From Streptomyces sp. NBC_00078 (GTDB taxonomy: Bacteria; Actinomycetota; Actinomycetes; Streptomycetales; Streptomycetaceae): a DNA stretch of 64,000 nucleotides. Below the pieces are notes generated by a model that was not told where the DNA came from, ran no database searches, and was given only the letters and a program-made list of their open reading frames with translations. Location of the stretch: NCBI RefSeq assembly GCF_026343335.1, contig NZ_JAPELX010000001.1:4650001-4714000 (forward strand), read 5' to 3'. A program made the position numbers and the translations under genes. Below, piece by piece: positions 42,283 through 51,545 of the stretch. Position 1 is the stretch's first letter, and each line of letters starts with the position of its first letter.

Positions 42283-45200
42283 GTGGTCTCCCAGGGATCT
42301 GCGTCCGCGTCCGGGGCGCTGCTGTCGTCGGGCTGTTCGCGCGGAGTGTAGGGCGGCTCGGCTGCGAAGTCGGTGCCGGCGTCACCGGTGAGGATCAGCC
42401 GGATGGGCGGCTCGACCTCGCGCAGCGACGTCGGACAGGTCATGAGCCGCCACGGGCCGCTGTCCGGTTCCAGCAGGAGCGGGGCGACGTCGCCTTGGCG
42501 CCGGGCCGCGCGGTAGCCGAGGATCGCTCCGGGGGCTTTGCGTTTCTGCTCCCAGTAGTCGAGCCGGGTGTCGAGCCGGGCCCGCACCTCGTTGGCGATG
42601 TGCCGGTCGTCCGTGACGTCCCTGGCGCGGAGTTCGAGTGAAGCCACGGCATGGCTGACGACCTCGCCGCGCCGGTCGACCCACTGGGCACCCCGGTTGG
42701 CGTTGTAGTCGGGCTTGAGATTCCGGACGAGGGACGCCAGGACGCCGGTGAGGCCCCGGTCGACGGCGCGGTCCGCGAACGGCGTCACGGACAGGGCTTC
42801 CACATGCTGGTAGATGGTGGCGTGGAAGGACTCGAACGTCTCGTAGTGCGAAAGGTCGCGCGGACGGGCCCAGTTGAGCAGAGTGAAGACGAGACCGGGT
42901 GCCCTGCGGCCGACACGGCTCGTCGCCTGGATGTACTCGGCGGTCGACTTCGGCTGGTTGTTGACGACCATGACACCGAGCCGGGAGACGTCGACACCGA
43001 CGGCGATCATGTTGGTGGCGAGCAGGACGTCGATGGGGCGGGGTGATCCCTTGGGCCTGCGGCCGAAGGTGATGTCGAGCTTCTCCAGGATGTCGGGGAT
43101 GGCGTCGGAGGCCATGCGGCTGGTCAGCTCGGCCGGTTCGTTGATCCGCCGGGTGGCAAGTCCCCGGCGGTCGGCCCGGACGAGCCTGGCCGACACGTCG
43201 TCCTCCACGAGCCGTCGCATGCCACCGAGGTCGCGCAGGCTGTTGAAGTAACCGACGAGCGTCATGTATGGGTCGGTCAGATCGCTCGCCCCGTACGTCT
43301 CGTACAGGTACTGAGCGGCGGCGAGCTGGGCGACGAACACCCTGATGGCCACGGACTTCGTCCGCACGCCCTGGGCGCAGAAACCCACGTACCGGCGGCC
43401 GGGGGTTTTCTCGGTGGGCCGCCGGCGGGCGAAGAACGTGTCGTCGGCGCTCAGTCCGGACGGCGGGAAGACCGCTGTGCGACGGGCGAATAGGTCGTGG
43501 ATCTGGCGGTCGGCGCGGCGCACGGTGGCGGTGGAGGCGATGACCTTGGGGCGCACGCTGACGCCGCTCTCGGGCTCCCAGGTGGAGAGCCGGTCCACGG
43601 CCGTCTCGTACAGCCCGGTGAGGGAGCCGAGTGGGCCGGAGATGAGGTGCAGCTCGTCCTGGACGATGAGATCCGGCGGGCGTACTCGCACGGCGTCGAC
43701 GGTGGTGGCGGACTCATGGTCGCCGGCCGCCGGGTGGCTGGACGCCTCCCAGTCCGCGTCCACCGCGGACGGCGTGACGTATCCGTGGCGGGTGCAGCGC
43801 CGGGACACCTGGCCGAACAGCGCCTGGGTGTCGCCCTTCCACGGCAACTGGGCGAACTTGTCGACGGTGGCGATGACGAGGCTCGGCGGGAGGCGGTAGA
43901 TCTCCTCGTCGACGACGAGGACGGGCAGTCCCTGTTCGTCGGCGGGCAGCCCGAAAGCGCTCGCGCCGAACGGGCACTCGTAGGCGTCGGGGCAGGTGAT
44001 GAACGTCCGGCGGAGTGTCCTGTCGACACTGATGTCGCGGCCCGCTTCCATCTTCGAGCCGCACCACGGGCAACTGGTGAGCTGGTGGGGGGAGCCCATC
44101 CGCCCGAAGCCGCCGCGACCCTTGTCCTTCTTCTGCTCCTTGGCCCAGTCGATCGCCTGGTCAGTGGTGTTGGGAGTGACCCGGCCGCCCACCCACAGGC
44201 CGATCCGGAACGGGTTGCGGCCCCACCGGTCCGGCGCCTCCCGGCGGATCACCTCGCAGGCGCAGATCAGCGCGGCCGCCCGCTGGAACTGCTGGATGGT
44301 GAGCAGCCGCAGTGTGTACCGCATGATCACGGCGACTCCGTGCTCGGCGTCGAGTCCGCCGAGGTGGGGCTTGCGCCGCCGAATGGCGAGGGTGAAGGCG
44401 GTCAGACCGAGATAGGCCTCGGTCTTGCCGCCACCGGTGGGGAACCAGAGGAGGTCGGCCAGCGCGGTCCTGTCGTCGGCACGCTCGGGATGGCCGGGGT
44501 CGGCGAGCGAGGGCAGGTTGAGCAGTAGGAAGGCCAGCTGGAAGGGGCGCCAGCTGCGGTTCTTCGGCAGGTCGGCGGCCTCGACGGCTTCCTGCAGTGG
44601 CATCGAGGGCGTGCGACGCCGGTTGCTTGCCGCGATGGTGTGCACGCGCTGGTGCCACATGGCGCGGTTGGCGAACCGGAAGGCGTCCAGGGCGTCGGGA
44701 TCGTCCCGCAGAAGGTTGATGCCTGCCTGGATACGGTCTGCGGCCCGCCCGGCGAGGCGCATGTTCTCCTCTGCCTCGGCCCGGTAGCCGTCGAGCTCGG
44801 CGGCCGGGTCGTCCACCGACTGCCTCTGCCGCTCGATCCAAGAGCGGTAGCCGTCCACCAACGGAAGCAGCGCGGCCCGCAGCGGATCGGCTTCCATCCG
44901 GCTCAGCTCGCTCATGTCCAGCATGAGCGCGGTCAGTTCGGACAGGTCCGCGTCGTCCTGGCGGTGCGGGTCCGGCACGTCCGTGTGCGGCACCTCGTAC
45001 GACGGCGTGGCCGTGGTGGAGACGCGTACGGCCCGTCGGCGGTCGACCGGGGACGCCTCGGCGTGCACCCCGGTGCCGTGGCCCACGGCGAACTCGGGGA
45101 GGAAGCGGTACGTCATCGCGAGCGAGCGCCGCTCGCCCTGGTCTCCCCCGGACGGTTCGACCGTGCGGCGCGGCAGGAAGGGAGCGGTGTCCGGCCCGCC

Positions 45201-45887
45201 CGTGACCGTCATCGACGCCTGGAACATCCAGTGCGCCGAACCAGGCCTGTCCTCTTGGCCGTTGACGAGGAAGAGGGACACCAGCCACGAGCCCTCGTGC
45301 AGCCGGGCCCGTCCGCGCACCACGATGTGCGGGAAGTGCTGAGCATGCAGTGGCCGGGCCTTCAGCTCACCCTCCACCAGCTTCACGCCGACGGTGCCGG
45401 AGCATGGCACGCGGTGGAACACCCGCTTCGGGTTGCCCTCGATCTGCGAGTCACCCCGCTCGTACCTCGCCCAGGCGCAGTCGACCGTCAGCTCCTGGAT
45501 CTTCTTGTCCACGCGGACCGTCAGCCCGAGGGTCGACGGGTGGAGGCTGGGCACGCTGGGAGCGGAGGGCTCCGGATCGCCGGCCTCCGGCTCCTGTTCG
45601 GGCGCCACGCTCTGCTCGTCGAGCGTCTCGGGCGCCACCTCCTTGCCGATGGTCCGCAGCGCCGTCCCGTTCCCGGTCCGTACGCCGCCGGGGGCCAGCC
45701 GCCCGATGATGTAGTGGTCCAGCGGGTTCCCCGCCAGCTCCTCCTGCTCGTCGCCGGTCGGTCCGAGCAGGTCGCGCACGACGAGTTCGGACAGCCGGTC
45801 GCGCAGTTCCTGCGGGCTGGGCGCGGACAGGACCGGGTCGGACGGGTCCGGCCCGGTGCCGGAGGCGGCGAGGGAATCCTGGGTCAC
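42279..45887 (-). CDS. drmA: DrmA, DISARM superfamily 2 helicase
   Basis: About 1,202 aa. GTG 45887 (VTQDSLAASG) is chosen because the frame before it is rich in unlikely residues and overlaps the divergent gene; the exact start is uncertain. Walker A is WFPTGGGKTEAYLGL (about 482). The Walker B-like box is LIVQDELHLISGPLGSLTGLYE (about 742). The second RecA domain has LATNMIAVGVDVSRLGVMVV and QATSRVGR. Cys pairs (CPWCGSK, CPDAYECPF) lie between motifs Ia and II. Together with drmB it forms the core DNA-translocating complex of DISARM. Confidence 0.93.
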   Translation of the reverse strand: MTQDSLAASGTGPDPSDPVLSAPSPQELRDRLSELVVRDLLGPTGDEQEELAGNPLDHYIIGRLAPGGVRTGNGTALRTIGKEVAPETLDEQSVAPEQEPEAGDPEPSAPSVPSLHPSTLGLTVRVDKKIQELTVDCAWARYERGDSQIEGNPKRVFHRVPCSGTVGVKLVEGELKARPLHAQHFPHIVVRGRARLHEGSWLVSLFLVNGQEDRPGSAHWMFQASMTVTGGPDTAPFLPRRTVEPSGGDQGERRSLAMTYRFLPEFAVGHGTGVHAEASPVDRRRAVRVSTTATPSYEVPHTDVPDPHRQDDADLSELTALMLDMSELSRMEADPLRAALLPLVDGYRSWIERQRQSVDDPAAELDGYRAEAEENMRLAGRAADRIQAGINLLRDDPDALDAFRFANRAMWHQRVHTIAASNRRRTPSMPLQEAVEAADLPKNRSWRPFQLAFLLLNLPSLADPGHPERADDRTALADLLWFPTGGGKTEAYLGLTAFTLAIRRRKPHLGGLDAEHGVAVIMRYTLRLLTIQQFQRAAALICACEVIRREAPDRWGRNPFRIGLWVGGRVTPNTTDQAIDWAKEQKKDKGRGGFGRMGSPHQLTSCPWCGSKMEAGRDISVDRTLRRTFITCPDAYECPFGASAFGLPADEQGLPVLVVDEEIYRLPPSLVIATVDKFAQLPWKGDTQALFGQVSRRCTRHGYVTPSAVDADWEASSHPAAGDHESATTVDAVRVRPPDLIVQDELHLISGPLGSLTGLYETAVDRLSTWEPESGVSVRPKVIASTATVRRADRQIHDLFARRTAVFPPSGLSADDTFFARRRPTEKTPGRRYVGFCAQGVRTKSVAIRVFVAQLAAAQYLYETYGASDLTDPYMTLVGYFNSLRDLGGMRRLVEDDVSARLVRADRRGLATRRINEPAELTSRMASDAIPDILEKLDITFGRRPKGSPRPIDVLLATNMIAVGVDVSRLGVMVVNNQPKSTAEYIQATSRVGRRAPGLVFTLLNWARPRDLSHYETFESFHATIYQHVEALSVTPFADRAVDRGLTGVLASLVRNLKPDYNANRGAQWVDRRGEVVSHAVASLELRARDVTDDRHIANEVRARLDTRLDYWEQKRKAPGAILGYRAARRQGDVAPLLLEPDSGPWRLMTCPTSLREVEPPIRLILTGDAGTDFAAEPPYTPREQPDDSSAPDADADPWETT

Positions 45888-46104
45888 GGGGCCAGAGTAG
45901 GTCGGGCCACCGACAACCGGCACGAAGTTCTGTGCGGAACTCGATCGACTGCCGCGCATTCCGCCATCCGACAGGCTGCTTTCGGCCTGATCTCGATCAA
46001 GGCCTTTGGCTGGGTGTGTGACGCTCGTTACCGTGCGTCGTCCGGGGGTATGACACGCGCGGCACGTCGGTGGGAGCGCGGGGGTCGGAAGGCGAGCGGG
46101 GCGT
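45888..46104. promoter_or_regulatory. Divergent promoter region, drmA versus the DUF4365 gene
   Basis: 217 bp between opposite starts. A less GC-rich stretch (45,990-46,045, ATCTCGATCAAGGCCTTTGG and CGCTCGTTACCGTGCGTCG) is the likely promoter zone. Its presence means the drmA-B-C operon is transcribed separately from drmD-drmMI. Confidence 0.45.
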
Positions 46105-46725
46105 ATGACGGACAGCAGAACGGGCGGTATTCCGCCGCAGTCCTCGCCCTCACGCAAGGGGAATTACGGCGTGCCCCTTCACGGGCCTGAACCGGTTCCG
46201 GGGTGGATGCAGGCTTCGACGGGGTTCGGGGAAAACGGCCACCGGGGCGACTTCGGGGAGCAGTTCATCCGGATGCTGGCCGCCGCCGCCAACATCGACG
46301 CGGCCCGCCGTGAGCGCGACCGGGTTGGCGTGGACTGGCAGTTGGGGCACCCGGGGCGGCCCGGGACCCGTCGGTATCCGATCATCGAGGCGCAGGTGAA
46401 GTGCACGTCGTCGCCGGACGTGCACAGCGAGCACATCTCCTACGACCTCAAGGTCAAGAACTACAACCAACTGGCCGGCCGCGAATACGACGTCCCCCGT
46501 TTCCTCTTCCTCGTCCTGGCCCCGACCGACGCCGTCACGTGGTCGCACGCGAACCCTGACCGGCTGTTATTGCGCCACGCCGCCTATTGGGCGTGCCTGC
46601 ACGATCAAGAGCTGTGCGAGAACGGGACGACTCGCACCGTGCACGTGCCGCGCACCAACCTGCTGACCGTCGACTCCTTGCACGAGCTGTTCACCGAGGG
46701 CCGTGAACTGCTGGAGGCGTCATGA
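46105..46725 (+). CDS. DUF4365 protein, putative PD-(D/E)XK nuclease
   Basis: A 206-aa protein. After a variable leader, GDFGEQFIRMLAAAANIDAARRE is followed by VGVDWQL (D77) and PIIEAQVKCTSS (E95, K99), the Asp ... Glu-x-Gln-x-Lys layout of PD-(D/E)XK nucleases. The rest (YDLKVKNYNQLAG, PRFLFLVLAP, LRHAAYWACLHDQELCENG) matches DUF4365, a domain recurring near defence genes. The ATG of the next gene overlaps its stop (ATGA). It is divergent from drmA inside the DISARM island. The nuclease role is inferred from motifs. Confidence 0.75.
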   Translation: MTDSRTGGIPPQSSPSRKGNYGVPLHGPEPVPGWMQASTGFGENGHRGDFGEQFIRMLAAAANIDAARRERDRVGVDWQLGHPGRPGTRRYPIIEAQVKCTSSPDVHSEHISYDLKVKNYNQLAGREYDVPRFLFLVLAPTDAVTWSHANPDRLLLRHAAYWACLHDQELCENGTTRTVHVPRTNLLTVDSLHELFTEGRELLEAS

Positions 46726-47930
46726 AGGTGATCACGGACGCGGATTTCCAGCAGGCGGCGGAGCTCGCACCGGAGTTGTTGCGGCGGTACCTGAGCGGCA
46801 AAGGCTGGCGTTCTGAGCGTGGACTGGCCGGAGGCGAGTTGTGGGAAAGGACTCCCGCCAGCGAACCTGGCCCGCCGTACGAGGTCCTGGTGCCGCTGAC
46901 ACAGCGCCGTGACTACCCGGGGCGTGTCGTCGACATCCTGGAAACCCTCGCGGTCGTCGAGACACGTACCCCAGGCGACATTCTGCGAGAGATGCAACTG
47001 CCGCCGGTGGACTGGCAGTTCCTGCGACTGGTTCCGCCGGGCCCGTCCGGTACGGCTCCTCTGCTGGACCTGGTGTCGGCCCTCACCGGTCTGAAGGACC
47101 TGCACACCGCCGCCGCCTCTGCCGCGGTCCAGCCGCAGGCCGTGCAGCCGGGGCAGAAGCCGCAAGTGGTGAAGGACCACGTCGCATCGGTCCGGCTGGA
47201 CCAGACGCGCGTCGGCAGTTACGTCATCGCCGCGCACACTCCTCTCCCGGACCTCCGATCCAGCCCGCGACAAGGCGAGGTGCCCGCGGACGAGGCCCGG
47301 CAGGCGTCGCTCTTCGAAGACGACGCGTTCCCGGGCGGCGGACCGGACCTACGGCCCTCCGAACCGTTCGCGCGCACCGTCTCTCGGATGCTGTTCGCGG
47401 GCGTCACCTGCGCGCACGCTGCCGCCGAGGAGACGCTTACCCGTGACTCCCTGGACGGCTTCGGGCGGTATATCGGCGCTGGCCTGTCCGCGAACCTCTG
47501 CGAGGCACTGGTGAGAATCGCCGGTGAGGAGCAGCGGTCCTTCTCGTTGGCCTTCGACTGGTCACCCGAGAGGCCGGTGGCGCAGGACTCGCCTCCGGTG
47601 TCGCTCACCCCGCTCCACGTGCAGGCGCTGGAGGCGGGGGCGAAGGATCTGCGTGAACGGGCGGCTCGCGAGGAGGGCACGGTGCTGCACGGGGTGGTCA
47701 CCCGCTTGAGCGGGCAGGACGACCGCCAGGCGACGATCTACGGTTCGCTGCTCCACGAGGATGCGTCACGGGTGCGCAGTGTGCGGGTGGAACTGCGCCC
47801 CGAGGATGTGGAGAGGGCCACGGCGGCCTGGCTCGACGGGTTCGAGGTGGCGGTGCACGGCGATGTGGAGCCGTACGGGACGGGGGTGCGGATGCGGGGG
47901 GTGCGGAGGTTCGTGGTCAGGCCGCATTGA
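46722..47930 (+). CDS. Unknown partner of the DUF4365 protein, OB-fold-like C-terminus
   Basis: A 402-aa protein with no family I can name. The N-terminal 120 residues (VITDADFQQAAELAPELLRRYLSG, YEVLVPLTQRRDYPGRVVDILETLAVVETRTPGDIL) look alpha/beta, and the middle contains a helical stretch and a VSRMLFAGVTCAHAAAEETL segment. The C-terminal 80 residues (TVLHGVVTRLSGQDDRQATI, VRVELRPEDVERATAAWLDG, VAVHGDVEPYGTGVRMRGV) have the alternation of an OB-fold nucleic-acid-binding domain. It overlaps the DUF4365 gene by 4 nt, so the two probably act as a pair. Confidence 0.65.
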   Translation: MKVITDADFQQAAELAPELLRRYLSGKGWRSERGLAGGELWERTPASEPGPPYEVLVPLTQRRDYPGRVVDILETLAVVETRTPGDILREMQLPPVDWQFLRLVPPGPSGTAPLLDLVSALTGLKDLHTAAASAAVQPQAVQPGQKPQVVKDHVASVRLDQTRVGSYVIAAHTPLPDLRSSPRQGEVPADEARQASLFEDDAFPGGGPDLRPSEPFARTVSRMLFAGVTCAHAAAEETLTRDSLDGFGRYIGAGLSANLCEALVRIAGEEQRSFSLAFDWSPERPVAQDSPPVSLTPLHVQALEAGAKDLRERAAREEGTVLHGVVTRLSGQDDRQATIYGSLLHEDASRVRSVRVELRPEDVERATAAWLDGFEVAVHGDVEPYGTGVRMRGVRRFVVRPH

Positions 47931-47975
47931 ATCGGCCGCGGACGAGGCCTCCATGTTCCGGGCAGCCGCCGCGCC

Positions 47976-48233
47976 TCAGAAGCCGAGATAGGTGATCTGC
48001 ACGACGTAGACCCGTTCGCTGCGCACGACGACCTGGTACGTGAACATGCCGCCGGGAACGATGACATCTCCGCCCTTCGGGTCGACCCCGGCATGGGCCC
48101 GGCCATGGACGTGGAGAGCCTCGGCAGCCCTGACCAGCTCGTCCGCCATTCTTTCGACACCGGTCAGGAAATCCGCGGGAGCGGTGCGGGAGGCTTCCTC
48201 CGCGCCGAAGGCGTACTCCCACTTCCAGCTCAC
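47976..48233 (-). CDS. Small RelE/ParE-like protein, putative toxin
   Basis: About 85 aa. Start GTG 48233 overlaps the upstream stop as GTGA. The sequence opens VSWKWEYAFGAEEASRTAPA, continues FLTGVERMADELVRAAEALH and ends with strands MFTYQVVVRSERVYVVQIT. This helix pair plus C-terminal sheet resembles RelE/ParE toxins, but the catalytic residues cannot be placed. Coupling to a DUF6247-type gene supports a toxin-antitoxin reading. Assignment is tentative. Confidence 0.5.
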   Translation of the reverse strand: MSWKWEYAFGAEEASRTAPADFLTGVERMADELVRAAEALHVHGRAHAGVDPKGGDVIVPGGMFTYQVVVRSERVYVVQITYLGF

Positions 48234-48844
48234 TCGCGCACTGCTTCCATGGCTTCGTCCAGGACGTCGCCCAGTTCCCGCAGGGCGTCCCGAGCGACGA
48301 CGGGATCCTCGTGCTCCAGGTTGCTCTTCGCACGAGCGTGGCGGACGGACAGATCGGGGCGGCGGGCGATCTCGACGTCCCTGGCCCAGGCGAGGACCCA
48401 GCTCCGTACGGGGCTCAGCGACTGCCACTCGACCGCCTTCGCGAAGGCTTCGTCCTTCGTGCTCTGCATCTCTCCCAGACGCCCGGGGGCGAGGACGGCC
48501 AGGGCGGCACGCAGGGCATCGGGAGTCTGCTCGGGACGCGGGATCAGCTCGTGTCCGTGATCGGCCTGAATGCTCATCGTGTCCTCCATGGGGTGCCCCG
48601 GCCAGAATATCCGGCCGGGGCTGTCGAGGAGCGGGGTCGCGAGCGGAGCTGGGCACGGGTACCAGGCCTCTTCCGCGCACATACGTGCCGCTGCCAGGAA
48701 GACCGCCCGATGCTCGGCCTCGATCTCCGCGTCGCTCCGTTCCTCGATCCCCAGCTCGGCGATGAGAAGTGTGGCCTTCTGGGCTGCGACGGGGTCGTCG
48801 CTCAGGAGCGCGCGCCTGCGCTCGCGCCAGCTGCCGCTCCGCAC
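48230..48844 (-). CDS. DUF6247-like protein with N-terminal extension, putative antitoxin
   Basis: The frame is open and strongly coding from GTG 48844 (GGAGG 7 nt upstream) to 48230, 204 aa. The C-terminal half, from an internal ATG 48577 that itself has GGAGG 5 nt upstream, resembles the DUF6247 family (PRPEQTPDALRAALAVLAPG, SLSPVRSWVLAWARDVEIARRPD), which is usually about 115 aa on its own. The N-terminal half (LLSDDPVAAQKATLLIAELGIEERSDAEI) is unfamiliar. Two good starts in one frame suggest a fused gene that makes both a long and a short product. It is coupled to the RelE-like gene. Confidence 0.6.
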   Translation of the reverse strand: MRSGSWRERRRALLSDDPVAAQKATLLIAELGIEERSDAEIEAEHRAVFLAAARMCAEEAWYPCPAPLATPLLDSPGRIFWPGHPMEDTMSIQADHGHELIPRPEQTPDALRAALAVLAPGRLGEMQSTKDEAFAKAVEWQSLSPVRSWVLAWARDVEIARRPDLSVRHARAKSNLEHEDPVVARDALRELGDVLDEAMEAVRE

Positions 48845-48921
48845 CGTCGTACCTCCAGGTTTACGTGTCTCGGTTCTTCTTCGTGCGTGTGTGTTCTCAG
48901 ACAGACACCGCTGCTCAGGGC

Positions 48922-49815
48922 TCACGCGATCGGCACGGGCACGCGGGTGCGGCAGTCGCCGCAGCGGCCCGGTTCGGGGCCGCGAAAGCCGCGGTCGCAG
49001 CCGTCGCAGTTCCGGAGTCGATGCGGGACGGCCGGTGGCGGTGCGGGTGCTCGGAACGGGGGCGGGGGTGGGAGCTGGGCGGTCAGGCGGTGGGCCAGGA
49101 GGGCGGCCGGGCGGTGCAGGGGCTCGGGCGGCAGGTCGTTGGTCAGGGCGTGGCGTACGGCGGTGGGGGTGAGGTCGCGCTCCAGCCAGGCGGCGACTCC
49201 CGGGGCGAGGTGCTCGGCGTCGGTGGCGGAGAGGAGGAGGCGGGGGTCGTGGCGGCGGAGGCCGGCGAGGACGTCCGTGGCCGTCTGGAGGAGGCTGGGT
49301 GAGGTGTACGCGGGCTGCGGCACGGCGGGGAGGGCGCGGCGTGCGGGTTTCTGCTGCGGGGCCGCCGCTGCTCGGCGGGCCGGGGGTTTGGGGGTGGCGT
49401 CGGCCCGCTCGCTGCCGCGTCGGCCGGGCTGGTTGCAGGAGACAGTGCGGGTGACGATGCGGCCGCTCTCGGTGCGCTCGCGGGGGCGGCGCAGGTAGCC
49501 GTGGGTCTCCAGTTCGCGCAGGGCGGCGGCGATACGGGTCGGGCCTTCTGGGAATCGGGCGGCGAGGGTCTTGATGTCGACGCGGGCGCCGGCGGGGAGG
49601 GACTGGATGTGCACGGCCAGCCCGATGGCGAGCCCCGAGAGGTCGGGGTGCTGCGCGAGGTGGTTGCCGATCACCGTGAAGCGGGTGGTGTGGCGGGTGT
49701 TGTCGTGGACGACTCCGCCGGAGTACGCCGCCGTGGAGGCGTGACGGAGAGGGTGGTTTTTCCCGCCGATACGGGACTGGGCGTGCGGGGGCACGCTAGG
49801 GTTTTGGGTGTCCAT
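48922..49815 (-). CDS. Winged helix-turn-helix protein with C-terminal zinc-ribbon-like motif
   Basis: A 297-aa protein. The start is taken as ATG 49815 (MDTQNPSVPPHAQSRIGG). The DNA-binding part is FTVIGNHLAQHPDLSGLAIG, VDIKTLAARFPEGPTRIAAA and LRELETHGYLRRPRE. A long Pro/Ala/Arg linker leads to a helical segment (LLQTATDVLAGLRRHDPRLL) and a terminal CDGCDRGFRGPEPGRCGDC motif that could bind zinc. Similar proteins are numerous in Streptomyces, usually beside anti-sigma-like ATPases and XRE/DUF397 pairs, as here. Confidence 0.75.
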   Translation of the reverse strand: MDTQNPSVPPHAQSRIGGKNHPLRHASTAAYSGGVVHDNTRHTTRFTVIGNHLAQHPDLSGLAIGLAVHIQSLPAGARVDIKTLAARFPEGPTRIAAALRELETHGYLRRPRERTESGRIVTRTVSCNQPGRRGSERADATPKPPARRAAAAPQQKPARRALPAVPQPAYTSPSLLQTATDVLAGLRRHDPRLLLSATDAEHLAPGVAAWLERDLTPTAVRHALTNDLPPEPLHRPAALLAHRLTAQLPPPPPFRAPAPPPAVPHRLRNCDGCDRGFRGPEPGRCGDCRTRVPVPIA

Positions 49816-49961
49816 CGGGAAGGTGTCGACTTCCTTGGTGGTCAGGCCCTCGCAACGGGATTGCAGTCCCTGCGAGGGCCGTCGTATGTCCGGGGGTTGT
49901 GCTGTGTCGCGCTGAGCGTAGAGCAGGCAACCGGTGCCGAATCCAGCTGAGTTGGTGATGT

Positions 49962-50507
49962 TCACTCGCGCGAGTGAGCGGGCTCCGTGGGCGGGAGGGG
50001 TGGGGCTTGGTGAGGTTTCTTTCCCTCTCGTGTTTCTTGGAGGAGAGCGCCCGAACCACCGGAGCACACGTTTCCGAACTCCGGTGAGAGGTCGAGTTCG
50101 GCCCAAACGGTCTTGCGGGGGACGGGCCCGAGTTCGACGCCCCAGCGGTCGGAGAGCGCCTCGACGAGGAGGAGACCGCGCCCGGATTCGCCATCGGGGG
50201 TTGCTGGTCGGCGGTGCGGGAGGTCGTCACCGCGTGTGTCCGTCACCTCGACGCGGAGGGTCTCGCTGCCCGCCAGGAGCGCGAGGCGGAAGTCGCGCCC
50301 GGGGAGGCGGCCGTGGGTGGCGGCGTTCGCCGCGAGCTCGGCGACGAGGTGTTCGGCGGCCTCGGTGGCGTGGTGTGGCAGCTCCCAGGTGCGCAGCCAC
50401 TCGGTGGCGAGGAGCCGGGCGAGGCGGGCGCCGCGTGGTGTGGGGGACAGCAGGACGCTGAAGTGGCGGGTCGGGGGGTGGAGTTGGGTGGAGTTTCTCT
50501 GGTTCAC
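49962..50507 (-). CDS. RsbW-like ATP-binding protein (anti-sigma-type HATPase)
   Basis: A 181-aa GHKL ATPase of the HATPase_c_2 type. N-box: AAEHLVAELAANAATHGRLP; G1/G2 boxes: LRVEVTDTRGDDLPHRR and GESGRGLLLVEALSDRWGV. Such proteins are abundant in Streptomyces next to XRE/DUF397 pairs and may regulate sigma factors or the neighbouring regulator. A Gly/Pro/Lys-rich tail follows the domain. Divergent from the XRE gene, 159 bp away. Confidence 0.85.
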   Translation of the reverse strand: MNQRNSTQLHPPTRHFSVLLSPTPRGARLARLLATEWLRTWELPHHATEAAEHLVAELAANAATHGRLPGRDFRLALLAGSETLRVEVTDTRGDDLPHRRPATPDGESGRGLLLVEALSDRWGVELGPVPRKTVWAELDLSPEFGNVCSGGSGALLQETREGKKPHQAPPLPPTEPAHSRE

Positions 50508-50666
50508 GTCACTGAGCGTGGCGGTGCGTGCTTACCGTGAACAGTGACGACGCCGATGCGTAGGGTGACTGTCCGGGCCTTGTCCACTGTTGTCCGGGCT
50601 GTCGGAGCGGGCCGGGCCCTACGGGTACGGGCGTTGCGGCACGGCGGGACGACGGAGGAGTGCGGC

Positions 50667-51545
50667 ATGTCGGTGGACGGCGAGGTACGACGACTCAGGA
50701 CCGAGGCGGACGAGCCGGGGTGGGAGGTGGACCCGGACGACGAGTGGGGGTTGGCCGTCGTGTCCACCGTGGGGCGGCAGTTGAGGCTGCGGCGGGAGGC
50801 TGTGGGGATGCGGGCCGCCGAGTTCGGGGAGGTGGTCGGGTACGGGGAGGACATGGTCTACAAGATCGAGGGAGGGAAGCGGATCCCTCGGCCTGAGTTC
50901 CTGGACAAGGCGGACGAGGTATTGGCGGCGGGTGGGCTGCTCTCGGCGATGAAGGAGGATGTGGCGAAGGTCAGGTATCCGAAGAAGGTTCGGGATCTGG
51001 CAGCGTTGGAGGCCAAGGCGGTTGAGCTTCAGCTCTACGATCCGCTGAACATCCATGGGTTGTTGCAGACCCCTGAGTACGCACGCGGCCTGCTCCTGAT
51101 GCGGCGCCCGGCTTACAGCGAGGACGAGGTGGAGCGGTTCATCGCCGCGCGTGTGGCCCGCAAGGCCGTGTTCGAGCGGGACCCGACGCCTGAACTTAGT
51201 TTCGTCCTGGAGGAGTGGACACTCCGACGTCCTCTTGGAGGGAGGACGCTGTTGCGCGGCCAGCTTGAGCATCTACTGGACGTCGGTCGGTTGCGGAATG
51301 TTGAGCTTCAGGTGATGCCGATGGAGCGCGAGGAGCACGCGGGATTGGCTGGCGGTATCGAGGTGCTGAAGTTCGATGACGGCTCGGTGGTTGGACGTTC
51401 GCAGGCGGTGGCCAATGGCCGACCGGTCACCGAGCCGAAAACACTCCGTATCGTCGAACTGCGGTATGGCATCATCCGGGCTCAGGCCCTCACGCCCCGT
51501 GAGTCGACCGCCTTCATTGAGCAACTGCTGGGGGAGACACGATGA
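50667..51545 (+). CDS. XRE-family regulator with DUF5753 domain
   Basis: A 292-aa BldB/WhiJ-type partner protein. The HTH is VGRQLRLRREAVGMRAAEFGEVVGYGEDMVYKIEGGKRIPRPEF. The DUF5753 effector domain covers the rest (YDPLNIHGLLQTPEYARGLLL, ELSFVLEEWTLRRPLGG, LEHLLDVGRLRNVELQVMPM). Start ATG 50667 has GGAGG 8 nt upstream. Its stop overlaps the DUF397 start (ATGA). Such pairs control development and secondary metabolism by antagonistic binding; here the pair may control the island. Confidence 0.92.
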   Translation: MSVDGEVRRLRTEADEPGWEVDPDDEWGLAVVSTVGRQLRLRREAVGMRAAEFGEVVGYGEDMVYKIEGGKRIPRPEFLDKADEVLAAGGLLSAMKEDVAKVRYPKKVRDLAALEAKAVELQLYDPLNIHGLLQTPEYARGLLLMRRPAYSEDEVERFIAARVARKAVFERDPTPELSFVLEEWTLRRPLGGRTLLRGQLEHLLDVGRLRNVELQVMPMEREEHAGLAGGIEVLKFDDGSVVGRSQAVANGRPVTEPKTLRIVELRYGIIRAQALTPRESTAFIEQLLGETR

